The notes beneath the pieces are model-generated. The model searched no databases, was not told where the DNA came from, and saw only the letters and a list, made by a program, of their open reading frames with translations. A stretch of 34,121 nucleotides of DNA from assembly GCA_002724735.1 (NCBI GenBank), contig PBPT01000071.1, positions 1 through 34,121 on the forward strand, in the 5' to 3' direction. Positions 1 through 7,233 of this stretch are shown here, piece after piece; within the stretch, counting starts at the first letter, position 1, and every line of letters starts with the position of its first letter. The position numbers and the translations under genes were made by a program. The stretch comes from Fidelibacterota bacterium. GTDB taxonomy: Bacteria > Fidelibacterota > Marinisomatia > Marinisomatales > TCS55.

Positions 1-380
1 ACAAATCCAGGTGAGGATCCACTCAGGTTTAGGGAATATCCCAAACGAGACGCAGCCTCACCCACGTCCTCCTCCTCTTCCTCAAAGTCTTCAGAGAAAT
101 CATCGAAACCTTCATCGCCAAATTCATCATCACCAAATTCATCATCACCAAATTCATCATCAAAATCAAAACCATCTAAACCTTCTTCATCTTCTGAGAA
201 TTCATCGTCGTCCTCTGAAAAGTCAAATTCCTCATCAAGATCACCTTCATCATCATCACCCCAAAAAATTTCTTCAACTGCGTCATCTTGAGCGAAGACA
301 ATATTTGAAGGAGTTAGAAAAATGGATGCACCTAACAGTACATACAAAAGTGTAAAAATATAATAAGATCCTTTTTTCAT
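1..380 (-). CDS. Partial secreted acidic low-complexity protein (C-terminus beyond the left edge)
   Basis: The frame opens at an ATG at 378-380 (MKKGSYYIF) and stays open for 126 codons to the left edge, so only the N-terminus is seen. Residues 1 to about 32 form a signal peptide, with a basic start, a hydrophobic core and a likely cut after VFAQ. A very acidic stretch of about 70 residues follows, rich in Asp, Glu, Phe and Gly, and contains three tandem copies of a DDEFG-like unit. The last visible residues (LGYSLNLSGSSPGF) look like the start of a folded, perhaps beta-rich domain. I do not recognise the family. The acidic region could bind calcium or be a flexible linker outside the cell; this is inference. 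The opposite-strand frame over this region is His/Pro-rich and is a shadow of the repeats. Confidence 0.75.
   Translation of the reverse strand, partial: MKKGSYYIFTLLYVLLGASIFLTPSNIVFAQDDAVEEIFWGDDDEGDLDEEFDFSEDDDEFSEDEEGLDGFDFDDEFGDDEFGDDEFGDEGFDDFSEDFEEEEEDVGEAASRLGYSLNLSGSSPGF
121..162. repeat. 15-bp in-frame tandem repeat (about 2.8 copies)
   Basis: The unit aattcatcatcacca occurs perfectly at 121-135 and 136-150 and partially at 151-162, with a degenerate copy just before (106-120). On the minus strand it encodes repeated GDDEF units inside the acidic region of the partial secreted protein. Because 15 is a multiple of three, copy-number changes would keep the frame. Confidence 0.85.
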
Positions 381-475
381 AAGCCTATCCAAATTTTTGA
401 TAATTTAGAGGGCGCACGAATTGGAGTGCACAAAATACCTCGAATTAGTACGTCGTCCTGACAGATAATTTAAAC

Positions 476-490
476 TGTTCTATCAGAACA
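476..490. repeat. Perfect 6-bp inverted repeat with 3-base spacer
   Basis: TGTTCT-ATC-AGAACA lies between the sortilin-like gene, whose stop is at 544-546, and the acidic-protein gene, whose start is at 380. A second imperfect hairpin, GCGCAC/GTGCAC, lies at 412-431. Either could be a weak terminator of the upstream gene or an operator for the downstream one. The T-run after the 476-490 hairpin on the minus strand is poor, so the role is open. Confidence 0.4.
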
Positions 491-543
491 AGCAATAATT
501 CGATAAAAAGGAAATTTCTATGAAAAAATTACTAAAAAATTAC

Positions 544-3500
544 TTAATCAGGAATTTCATCACCTTCAACCCAAGGGGCACCTGCTTTGCGTAATTCTTT
601 ACTCATGTCGTCAATATTGATTGTATTTTCAGCAAGTTGCTTTTCAATAAGCTTAATTCTTTTGTTCGCAAGATTTAAGTTATCAGTAGCCAGTTTAGTG
701 GGCCCATAAGTTGAACCTGATGCTACGCGCGCTGCTGTATAAAGCCTAGTGTATACAGTGGGGTTGTTTTTTTCTCCAGGCTCCATCTTAGATCGATTTC
801 CATTCATTTCTTCATCCATATTAAGTAAGGAATTACGAAGTTTCTCCAGCTCCTCATCAAGATATCCAACGTCAGCATTGGATTGTGCTAGGGCCACGTT
901 CATGCTTTTAATTTTCTTCAAAGAATTAGATATACTCATCTGAATGGCGGTAACCTTTTTAAATGCACTTTCCACTCCACGAAGAAATTCAAAGGTTTCT
1001 GAATAATCTTTTGCTGGCAAAGCACCTTTTCTTAAAGGGACAACGTCAAATTGTTGTGACTGCGAAAGCTTTTCTGTTTTTCCATTCGCCATCTGATACA
1101 TTGTAACAGAATATTTTCCTGGCATTGCTAAATAGCCTGAACCCGAAGCTTTGTCTCTGTCAAGTGGAAGCGCGTATGGATTAGGATATCTCAGATCCCA
1201 AGCGATGCGGTGAAAACCTTTCGATGCTGCGCCCTCTAACCTTCGAACCACATTACCATCACTGTCTTTTATTTCAAAAATAATTTTTGGCTTATGCTCT
1301 CTTCTCTCTGCTTCGACTTCATTCCAACCAGGAAAACCTATGGTTTTGGAACTTTTCGTTTCTCTTTCTCTTCTTTTTTCAGCCTTGGTTTGATATGGTT
1401 CAGAAATGTGATAAGTGAAAACAGCTCCAAAAGGAGGGTTAGGGGCAATGTAATATCCATCTCCCTGCGAAGCTTTTCCAGAACCACCCAAGAAAGATCT
1501 GGGTATATACCATAATGCTTTACGCACTGGGAATAATGTGGCTTTTGACTTCATTTGATCCTCAGAAATCGATCTAAAAACACTCATGTCGTCAAAAATA
1601 TAAAAACCACGACCAAACGTTGCTCCAACCAAATCGTTCTCACGCTTATGAATGGCTAAATCGCGAAATGGAATGGTTGGAACGTTTCCTGTAAGCTTTG
1701 TCCAGATTTCACCACCGTTCACAGAGAAATAGACTCCAAATTCAGTCCCAAGAAAAAGAAGGTCTTTTTTTACATGATCCTGAACGATTCGCCAACTGTG
1801 CGATTTTTGAGGCAGATTGGAAACAATAGACTTCCAAGTCTGTCCCTTATTAGTGCTTTTATACACATAGGGTTTGTAGTCTCCATATTTATGATTATCC
1901 AATACTGCGTATACCGTGTTTTCATCAAAATTATCTGCTTTAAGATCGTTTACATACGCATATTCAGGAGCGCCAGGTAAGCGCTTTACTTCAAACTTTT
2001 TCCAACGTTTTCCATCGTTATCAGTAACATTAATAAAACCATCGTCTGTACCTGCGTAAATTAAACCTTCTCTGACTGGGGATTCGGATATTGCGGAGAT
2101 GGTATTATAATTTGACATAGCAAGCACATCCCAAGGATTGTCCCAGCTTTGCTTAGAACCCATTATTGGTAAATCAAATCGTTCCTGGTTTCGAGTCAGA
2201 TCTTTTGAGATCGGATTCCAAGAGTCTCCACGATCATCCGATTTCCAAACTCTTTGAGAAGCAAAATAAAGACGAGATGGTTTATGCGGACTCACAATAA
2301 TTGGAGCGTCCCAATTAAACCGTTCGTATACCTCGCCCTCTCGAGGTTGAGGTTGAATGAAAACAGTTTCACCCGTAGTCATATCAATACGATTCAAGTA
2401 TCCTTGCTGACTTTGAGCGTACATAATATCGGGATTTCCCGGTTCGGTTGCTGGCTGGTGGCCGTCACCGCCTAAAATGACACGCCAATCAGCGTTTTGA
2501 ATGCCTTGCCTGTTGTCGGTTCTGGATGGCCCACCTTCTGAGCTATTATCTTGGGTCCCTCCAAAAACATTGTAGAAAGGCTCTGCATCATCGATTGCCA
2601 AATCGTAGAACTGGGTAATTGGTAAATTTGAAACAAAACGCCATGTTTTAGTCAAATCAAAGGTTTCATAAATGCCGCCATCGCTACCTACCATAATATA
2701 GTTTGGGTCGCTTTTCTTAAAAGCAATCGCATGATTATCGACATGTTTATGCTTTTCATTCATTCGAACAAAATTCTTTCCACCGTCATCAGAGACAAGC
2801 ATATAATTGTTCATTAAAAATAGCTTATCAAAGTGATGTGGTGACGTATAAAGCTCTTGGTAATAGTGGGGTCCTGTTCCACCAGCAACTGCATCTGACT
2901 GCTTGGTCCATGTTTCCCCTCTGTCCGTAGATTTGTAAACACCGCCCTTTCGCCTATCAAGTTCAATTGCGGCATAAACAATATCTGGTTCGTGATGAGA
3001 AATATCGAACCCAATCTTACCCATATTTGAAGTAGGTAAACCTGAGGTTAGCTCTTTCCAATTTTCTCCACCATCCTCAGAACGATAAATACCAGTACCA
3101 GGTCCGCCACCCATGTAAGCTGCTACAGTCCGATGGCGCTGCCATAGGACAGCGTAAAGACGATTCGGGTTTCTTGGATCCATTTTTAGCTCAGTAGCGC
3201 CGGTCCATTTATTGCTTTTTAATACCAAAGACCAATTTTTTCCACCGTCAACACTTTTATAAACCCCTCTCTCTCCTCCACTACTCCACATTGGTCCTTG
3301 TGAAGCAACCCAAACTGTGTTAGGATCTTTAGGATGAACTAAAACCTCAGAAATATGCTCAGATTTTTTTAATCCCATATTGGTCCAGGATTTTCCACCG
3401 TTTTCAGATTTGTACACTCCATCACCGTAGCCAAAATGTCGACCACCAAGGTTTTCACCGGTCCCTATCCAAATCGTGTTTGAATTATTGGGGTCTATAG

Positions 3501-3792
3501 TTACACAACCTATCGAATAAGAAGGCTGATCATCAAAAATTGGGGTCCAGGTCACTCCTGCATTTGTTGTTTTCCAAACGTTACCAGATCCAACAGTAAC
3601 ATACCAGACACTTTCGTTATCAGGATGAATTGCAATATCTGATATTCTCCCTGACATAAAGGCTGGACCAATGCTTCTAAATTTCAATCCTGAAAAATTG
3701 CTATCAGACCATATGCTCTGCTTACTAGACTGACCATAAACAAAGCCAGAGATCAATAAAATTAATAACGAAAGTGACTTAAAGTAACGCAT
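544..3792 (-). CDS. Secreted sortilin/VPS10-like BNR (Asp-box) beta-propeller protein
   Basis: The product is 1082 residues with a clear signal peptide (MRYFKSLSLLILLISGFVYGQ, cut near residue 20). Residues 25 to about 730 carry many Asp-box/BNR units such as VYKSENGGKSWTNM, VYKSVDGGKNWSLV, IYRSEDGGENWKEL, VYKSTDRGETWTKQ and VWKSDDRGDSWNPI. This is the pattern of sortilin/VPS10-domain and exo-sialidase-like propellers. The last 250 or so residues are charged and helical and have no type IX sorting domain. Annotation pipelines often call such proteins glycosyl hydrolases, but no sialidase catalytic set is evident, so binding or surface scaffolding is as likely as catalysis. The start is supported by AGGAG about 10 bases upstream, inside a small hairpin. 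tRNA-Arg ends only 23 bases upstream on the same strand. Confidence 0.9.
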   Translation of the reverse strand: MRYFKSLSLLILLISGFVYGQSSKQSIWSDSNFSGLKFRSIGPAFMSGRISDIAIHPDNESVWYVTVGSGNVWKTTNAGVTWTPIFDDQPSYSIGCVTIDPNNSNTIWIGTGENLGGRHFGYGDGVYKSENGGKSWTNMGLKKSEHISEVLVHPKDPNTVWVASQGPMWSSGGERGVYKSVDGGKNWSLVLKSNKWTGATELKMDPRNPNRLYAVLWQRHRTVAAYMGGGPGTGIYRSEDGGENWKELTSGLPTSNMGKIGFDISHHEPDIVYAAIELDRRKGGVYKSTDRGETWTKQSDAVAGGTGPHYYQELYTSPHHFDKLFLMNNYMLVSDDGGKNFVRMNEKHKHVDNHAIAFKKSDPNYIMVGSDGGIYETFDLTKTWRFVSNLPITQFYDLAIDDAEPFYNVFGGTQDNSSEGGPSRTDNRQGIQNADWRVILGGDGHQPATEPGNPDIMYAQSQQGYLNRIDMTTGETVFIQPQPREGEVYERFNWDAPIIVSPHKPSRLYFASQRVWKSDDRGDSWNPISKDLTRNQERFDLPIMGSKQSWDNPWDVLAMSNYNTISAISESPVREGLIYAGTDDGFINVTDNDGKRWKKFEVKRLPGAPEYAYVNDLKADNFDENTVYAVLDNHKYGDYKPYVYKSTNKGQTWKSIVSNLPQKSHSWRIVQDHVKKDLLFLGTEFGVYFSVNGGEIWTKLTGNVPTIPFRDLAIHKRENDLVGATFGRGFYIFDDMSVFRSISEDQMKSKATLFPVRKALWYIPRSFLGGSGKASQGDGYYIAPNPPFGAVFTYHISEPYQTKAEKRRERETKSSKTIGFPGWNEVEAERREHKPKIIFEIKDSDGNVVRRLEGAASKGFHRIAWDLRYPNPYALPLDRDKASGSGYLAMPGKYSVTMYQMANGKTEKLSQSQQFDVVPLRKGALPAKDYSETFEFLRGVESAFKKVTAIQMSISNSLKKIKSMNVALAQSNADVGYLDEELEKLRNSLLNMDEEMNGNRSKMEPGEKNNPTVYTRLYTAARVASGSTYGPTKLATDNLNLANKRIKLIEKQLAENTINIDDMSKELRKAGAPWVEGDEIPD

Positions 3793-3793
3793 T

Positions 3794-3814
3794 AGATATA
3801 ACTCCTATATATCT
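3794..3814 (-). promoter_or_regulatory. Hairpin presenting the Shine-Dalgarno of the sortilin-like gene
   Basis: On the minus strand AGATATA-TAGGAGT-TATATCT forms a perfect 7-bp stem with a 7-base loop that contains the Shine-Dalgarno AGGAG. It starts two bases after the tRNA-Arg discriminator and ends one base before the ATG at 3790-3792. It may mark the processing point of a tRNA-mRNA transcript or tune translation. The structure is seen; the role is inferred. Confidence 0.5.
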
Positions 3815-3815
3815 G

Positions 3816-3889
3816 TACACCCGGAAGGATTCGAACCCTCAACCTTTCGGTCCGTAGCCGAACGCTCTATCCAGTTGAGCTACGGGTGC
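3816..3889 (-). tRNA. tRNA-Arg (anticodon ACG)
   Basis: The 74-base cloverleaf reads on the minus strand: acceptor GCACCCG/CGGGTGT, D arm GCTC/GAGC, anticodon stem TTCGG/CCGAA with loop CTACGGA (anticodon ACG, wobble A presumably edited to inosine), T arm GAGGG/CCTTC with TTCGAAT, discriminator A. No CCA is encoded. The first acceptor pair is G1-U72 rather than the usual G-C. The gene lies between the selenoprotein operon end and the sortilin-like gene, all on one strand. Confidence 0.96.
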
Positions 3890-3927
3890 ATTAATTATAT
3901 AAAAAAATATTAAACCAAAAAGAAAGT

Positions 3928-3968
3928 CAAATCTACTCTGAACTATTCATGAGCCCAAGAGTAATTTG
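3928..3968 (-). terminator. Probable terminator of the selenoprotein operon
   Basis: Just after the TAA at 3972-3974, the minus strand can fold CAAATTACTC against GAGTAGATTTG, about 10 bp with one bulge and a 20-base loop. It is followed by a T-rich stretch (GACTTTCTTTTTGGTTTAA, then seven T). The large loop makes it less than ideal, but its position between the operon and tRNA-Arg fits a Rho-independent terminator. Confidence 0.4.
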
Positions 3969-3971
3969 AGT

Positions 3972-5024
3972 TTATTCCTTAAACGAAAACTCTTCCGCCT
4001 GAAGGATTTCTCTGGAATTATAGTCCTGAATCCAAGCAACTATTCTTAGACTTTCTTTGTTCCACCTGAGTTCAGTATTATTAATCCAGTCATTAGAAAA
4101 TTTCCAACTAAAGGATTCATTATAGTCAACATTGGATAGAAATTTAATTGTTTTCCCTTCGTTCCCGAGCAATTGTTGTACCATTACATTATGATGTTCA
4201 TATAAACCATTGAAAGATCCTGGATATACAACTTTTTTTAAAGATGCAGCAACAAAAAGACGAATATCTGAATTTTCGTCACTATTTGTTAACGATTTAA
4301 AAGCAATATCAAAATTATAACTATCTGCTAAAGCTGAACCTTGAAAGCTCAAGAAATAGGGAGAAACGGTATTTAAATATTTTTTGGGGTCTTCTACCCA
4401 GACGCTCACACTTGAACCAGAGCTGGATCCATTTGTAAACATATTTGGAGTAAAATTTCCATCGTAATAGGTACTTCTAGATCTATTCATACTAGGATTT
4501 AACGCATACATAGGATCGTTTCCTGGGGAAGGCCACCATACATGATAAAAAATTCGAAGCCATACGCTGTCTAGTTCAGCGCTAATAGAGTTTACTGAGT
4601 TTTGATTTAAAAGAGAACTTAAACTCCGCTCCGCGGAGGCGCATGGCCCTCACGTGCTGGACGTAAACATTTCGCTCAAAATTTTTCTTCTAGTATTAGA
4701 TACAGCTATTTCTTTTGATGCCGAAATACCGTTTGAAGATGCAGAAATCTCAGTAGCCCCCTCTATCATTGCTATGACTTCACCAGATGAACTAATATCA
4801 GCAATATTTGGATCGGAAGAAGACCATTCAACATCAATCTTATCTAAGCGATTTCCATCTTTGTCATACCCTCTGGCGTAAAAAAAGGTTGTTTGATTAG
4901 GTCTAAGTATCGATTCGGCTGAAACAAGCTGGATTCTTGATAGGCTAGATACCTCAACTTTGTCATCGCAAGCTGCAAAAAAGGAAAACAAACAAAGTAA
5001 AATGTATGAATGCAATCTTTTCAT
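3972..5024 (-). CDS. Omp28-like thioredoxin-fold lipoprotein, predicted selenoprotein (Sec125 encoded by TGA)
   Basis: Reading through one in-frame TGA (4650-4652) gives a 350-residue protein. Residues 1-19 are a lipoprotein signal (lipobox FAAC, Cys19). Residues about 27-112 resemble a bacterial Ig-like (Big2) domain (VEWSSSDPNIADI, then GVI/EGATEISAS). From residue 115 comes an Omp28-type thioredoxin fold: EMFTSST-U-GPC places the TGA at the first position of a CGPC redox motif, giving Sec125-Gly-Pro-Cys128. Further landmarks are IFYHVWWP and the probable cis-Pro193 in FTPNMFTNG. The frame is identical on both sides of the TGA, so no frameshift is involved, and a SECIS-like hairpin follows. 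The ATG lies 8 bases after the barrel gene, with no good Shine-Dalgarno, suggesting translational coupling. Expected role: thiol/selenol redox chemistry at the outer membrane. The alternative is a nonsense mutation of a Cys codon. Confidence 0.82.
4624..4652 (-). promoter_or_regulatory. UGA(Sec) codon with bacterial SECIS-like hairpin
   Basis: On the minus strand the TGA at 4652-4650 is followed by 11 bases, then the perfect 6-bp stem CTCCGC (4638-4633), loop GGA (4632-4630) and GCGGAG (4629-4624). The apical loop begins 18 bases after the TGA and its first base is G. This fits the published bacterial SECIS rules as I recall them: a loop about 16-37 bases from UGA and a G in the first two loop positions. 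An alternative 5-bp fold with loop CGGAG also keeps G at position two. The 26 bases after the TGA hold 21 G/C in an AT-rich region. Confidence 0.75.
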
Positions 5025-5032
5025 TTTAAAAA

Positions 5033-6745
5033 TTAAAAAGCGGTTGTAACTCCTAATTTAATACCTTTTTCAAAAGCTTGCATATTTCTACATACTCCAT
5101 TGCTACAAAAAATACCTGCTCGTTGGGAACCATAAGACAGTGATATCAAGGTTGAGCTAAACAAATTCATTGAATAATTAATACTGGCCCATGTCATTGA
5201 TTTATCAAAAAAAGGGTTCAAAAAATTTTCAACGAAATTGTTATTTCTACCATTTTCAACTACCAATATGTCTTCCGTGGAAGCATTATCAATATCTATA
5301 CTTATTGACCAGTACGGAGACCTTGAATAACCAATGCTTAAAAAAGTATTCCCTTGAATATCTTCAGCAAAAGCCGAACCAAACACCTCTTTGCCTAGGT
5401 TTGCTTCTGGATTTTTAATTATCATGCCCTTTTTAATTTTTTGATATTCAAACTGAAAATTAAAACTGTTTTGAGGCGTTAGTTGATAGGAAATCAAAAC
5501 AGGAAATGTAATAGACTCTAGCATATTGTAGCTGAAAGAATGACCCTGAGTAGAATAGATATTGGTAAAAATATCTGTGATATCACGAGTTTTTGCTAAT
5601 GAAATTTGATAAAACAATCTGGAATCATAATATCCGTTCACTTCAAGATAAACCTCGCTAAATGGATTAAATCTCCAATCACTTGAGGATAGTATTGATT
5701 TTTTTCTTATTGACCAAACGGAATTGAAACCAGAAGACGAATTTAAAGCCCATTCGTTGTGGCGACTGGATTGCGCATAATTTAAGAGAATGGTACCGTT
5801 TTGAGCGTGGGACTTTTCAATGCCTATATTAAATCCAACCTCATCATTGTAATCTATTTGATGGGCTACCCTCCCAAGATAAAGTGAGCTGTGTATTTTG
5901 TAAACCGTGGGCATCTGTTGAAAATAATACACTCCATGAGGGTGATTAACGAAGTCAAATCGATCAAAGGGAGAAAGTTCATTAAAACGGTAATCTTTAA
6001 AAGAGATACTGATAGCATAATCTTCTAAGAAAAGAAAAGTGTTTAAGTTAAAGGCCTTTCCATCGTTATGAGATTTTTGAACATAATGATAATCAGCTTC
6101 AAAATTTTCAAAAATGTGAGAAAAGCTTAGACCAAACAACCTATCCTTGAGTCTTAAATATTGATTTTTAGTGGGAATAAGGTGCTGATCTTTCACATTG
6201 AGCGCAAAAAATTCAAAACGATTTCTTGAAATGTCGAAAGAAATTTTACCGGCTTGTAACTTATAATCGGTTTTATAATTAGGAATTCTTTCATCAAAGT
6301 CAGGCGCTTTGGTAGTAGATCGAAAAGATTGATGGGCTCCAATTAAATATTCAGCTGACAAAAAACCAAAATTGTATGAAAACAACCCACCTCTGATCCC
6401 TGTGTCCATATCAATAGATTGATCGTCAAGCATATTGAAAATTAATCCGTTACCCCAAAATTCATAAAGATCACCTATTTTTACTCCATATTTATTTGCC
6501 TGATATTCAAATCGAAATTTTCTTAATCCTATAATCTTCTTGCCAAGTTCAGGTGGATTAGAATGCTCAAGCTCTAGCCAGGATGTCCAATCGTTCCAGT
6601 CTGAATTGATGTTAATCCTATTTTCAAAAAAATTGAAGTTATTAACGCTTTTTCCAAAGCTTGATACATACGAGCCAGAAAGGTTTAATTGGGCGTAAAT
6701 CATGCAAGGTAATTGAATGAGAAAAAAAATAATGTATGGTTTCAT
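5033..6745 (-). CDS. DUF6029-like outer-membrane beta-barrel protein
   Basis: The product is 570 residues with a signal peptide (MKPYIIFFLIQLPCMIYAQ). The rest alternates hydrophobic and polar residues as amphipathic strands rich in Tyr, Phe and Asn, and it ends in an aromatic residue (GVTTAF), as outer-membrane barrels do. The stretch KIGDLYEFWGNGLIFNM followed by DTGIRGG closely resembles the landmark region of Bacteroidetes DUF6029 proteins, which as I recall are commonly encoded beside Omp28-family lipoproteins, as here. Its ATG overlaps the tlpA stop by four bases (ATGA), and the selenoprotein gene begins 8 bases downstream. It probably partners that lipoprotein at the outer membrane, but its transported or bound substrate is unknown. 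Confidence 0.82.
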   Translation of the reverse strand: MKPYIIFFLIQLPCMIYAQLNLSGSYVSSFGKSVNNFNFFENRININSDWNDWTSWLELEHSNPPELGKKIIGLRKFRFEYQANKYGVKIGDLYEFWGNGLIFNMLDDQSIDMDTGIRGGLFSYNFGFLSAEYLIGAHQSFRSTTKAPDFDERIPNYKTDYKLQAGKISFDISRNRFEFFALNVKDQHLIPTKNQYLRLKDRLFGLSFSHIFENFEADYHYVQKSHNDGKAFNLNTFLFLEDYAISISFKDYRFNELSPFDRFDFVNHPHGVYYFQQMPTVYKIHSSLYLGRVAHQIDYNDEVGFNIGIEKSHAQNGTILLNYAQSSRHNEWALNSSSGFNSVWSIRKKSILSSSDWRFNPFSEVYLEVNGYYDSRLFYQISLAKTRDITDIFTNIYSTQGHSFSYNMLESITFPVLISYQLTPQNSFNFQFEYQKIKKGMIIKNPEANLGKEVFGSAFAEDIQGNTFLSIGYSRSPYWSISIDIDNASTEDILVVENGRNNNFVENFLNPFFDKSMTWASINYSMNLFSSTLISLSYGSQRAGIFCSNGVCRNMQAFEKGIKLGVTTAF

Positions 6746-7224
6746 TGATTTAACACTTCTAGGATTTTGCTTTCCATAGTTACCTCATCTCCTGGTATGT
6801 AACCATAATGCATCCAAAAAATGACGCCATTCCTATCAATCAGAATATTGGTTGGCATAATATTTCCATTTAGTTTTTTAAATATTTGTTGATTTGGGTC
6901 TATAAAAACATCAAAATTATATCGTTTTGAACGAACATAGCGCTTCACCTCCGATAGGCTGCGCTGCGTGTCGATACTTATGGAAAGAATATTTAATCCA
7001 TTATTTTTGTACTTTTTTGAGAGCCTGTCCAAGTGAATCATCTCTTTTTTGCAAGGCCCACACCACGTTGCCCAAAAGTTGATTAAAACAGGACCTTGGG
7101 ATAAATATTTATCTAATGAAATTTTTCTACCATCTATACGATTAAATTTTAATGAGGATTGTATTTTTTGACTGAACAGTAGAGGATTGAGAATTAAAAA
7201 TCCCAACAATACTAAGGCTTTCAT
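6742..7224 (-). CDS. TlpA/ResA-like periplasmic thioredoxin
   Basis: The 160-residue protein has an N-terminal signal or anchor (MKALVLLGFLILNPLLFSQ) and one thioredoxin/AhpC-TSA domain. It shows VLINFWATWCGPCKKEM with redox Cys55 and Cys58, and the cis-proline motif IMPTNILID (Pro124). This is the TlpA/ResA type of extracytoplasmic thiol-disulfide oxidoreductase. It is co-transcribed with the predicted selenoprotein and barrel, so a natural inference is that it keeps the UGPC site of the lipoprotein reduced or exchanges thiols with it. The gene begins 9 bases after the preceding gene and ends in an ATGA overlap with the next. Confidence 0.93.
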   Translation of the reverse strand: MKALVLLGFLILNPLLFSQKIQSSLKFNRIDGRKISLDKYLSQGPVLINFWATWCGPCKKEMIHLDRLSKKYKNNGLNILSISIDTQRSLSEVKRYVRSKRYNFDVFIDPNQQIFKKLNGNIMPTNILIDRNGVIFWMHYGYIPGDEVTMESKILEVLNQ

Positions 7225-7233
7225 AAATAAAAT

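Noticed and set aside
11-355. A His/Pro-rich plus-strand protein
   Set aside because: It is the antisense image of the acidic repeats of the minus-strand secreted protein; Asp/Glu codons read as His/Gln-type codons on the other strand.
544-3792. Sialidase (glycosyl hydrolase) assignment for the BNR-repeat protein
   Set aside because: Asp-boxes alone do not show sialidase activity, and no arginine triad or catalytic Tyr/Glu/Asp arrangement could be placed; sortilin/VPS10-like is the safer call.
3972-4511. A separate 179-residue gene starting at the Met at 4509-4511
   Set aside because: It lacks a signal peptide and ribosome site, its frame is continuous upstream to the TGA at 4650, and it carries the second half of the thioredoxin fold. 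It is the C-terminal part of the selenoprotein.
3972-5024. A frameshifted pseudogene made of two frames
   Set aside because: Both parts are in the same frame with a single TGA between them at the redox Cys position, so no frameshift is needed. A nonsense mutation remains possible but explains the SECIS-like hairpin less well.
3972-5024. TGA reassigned genome-wide to a sense codon
   Set aside because: TGA is the natural stop of tlpA, gltX and the gene at 22086-22472, each with a correctly placed neighbouring start.
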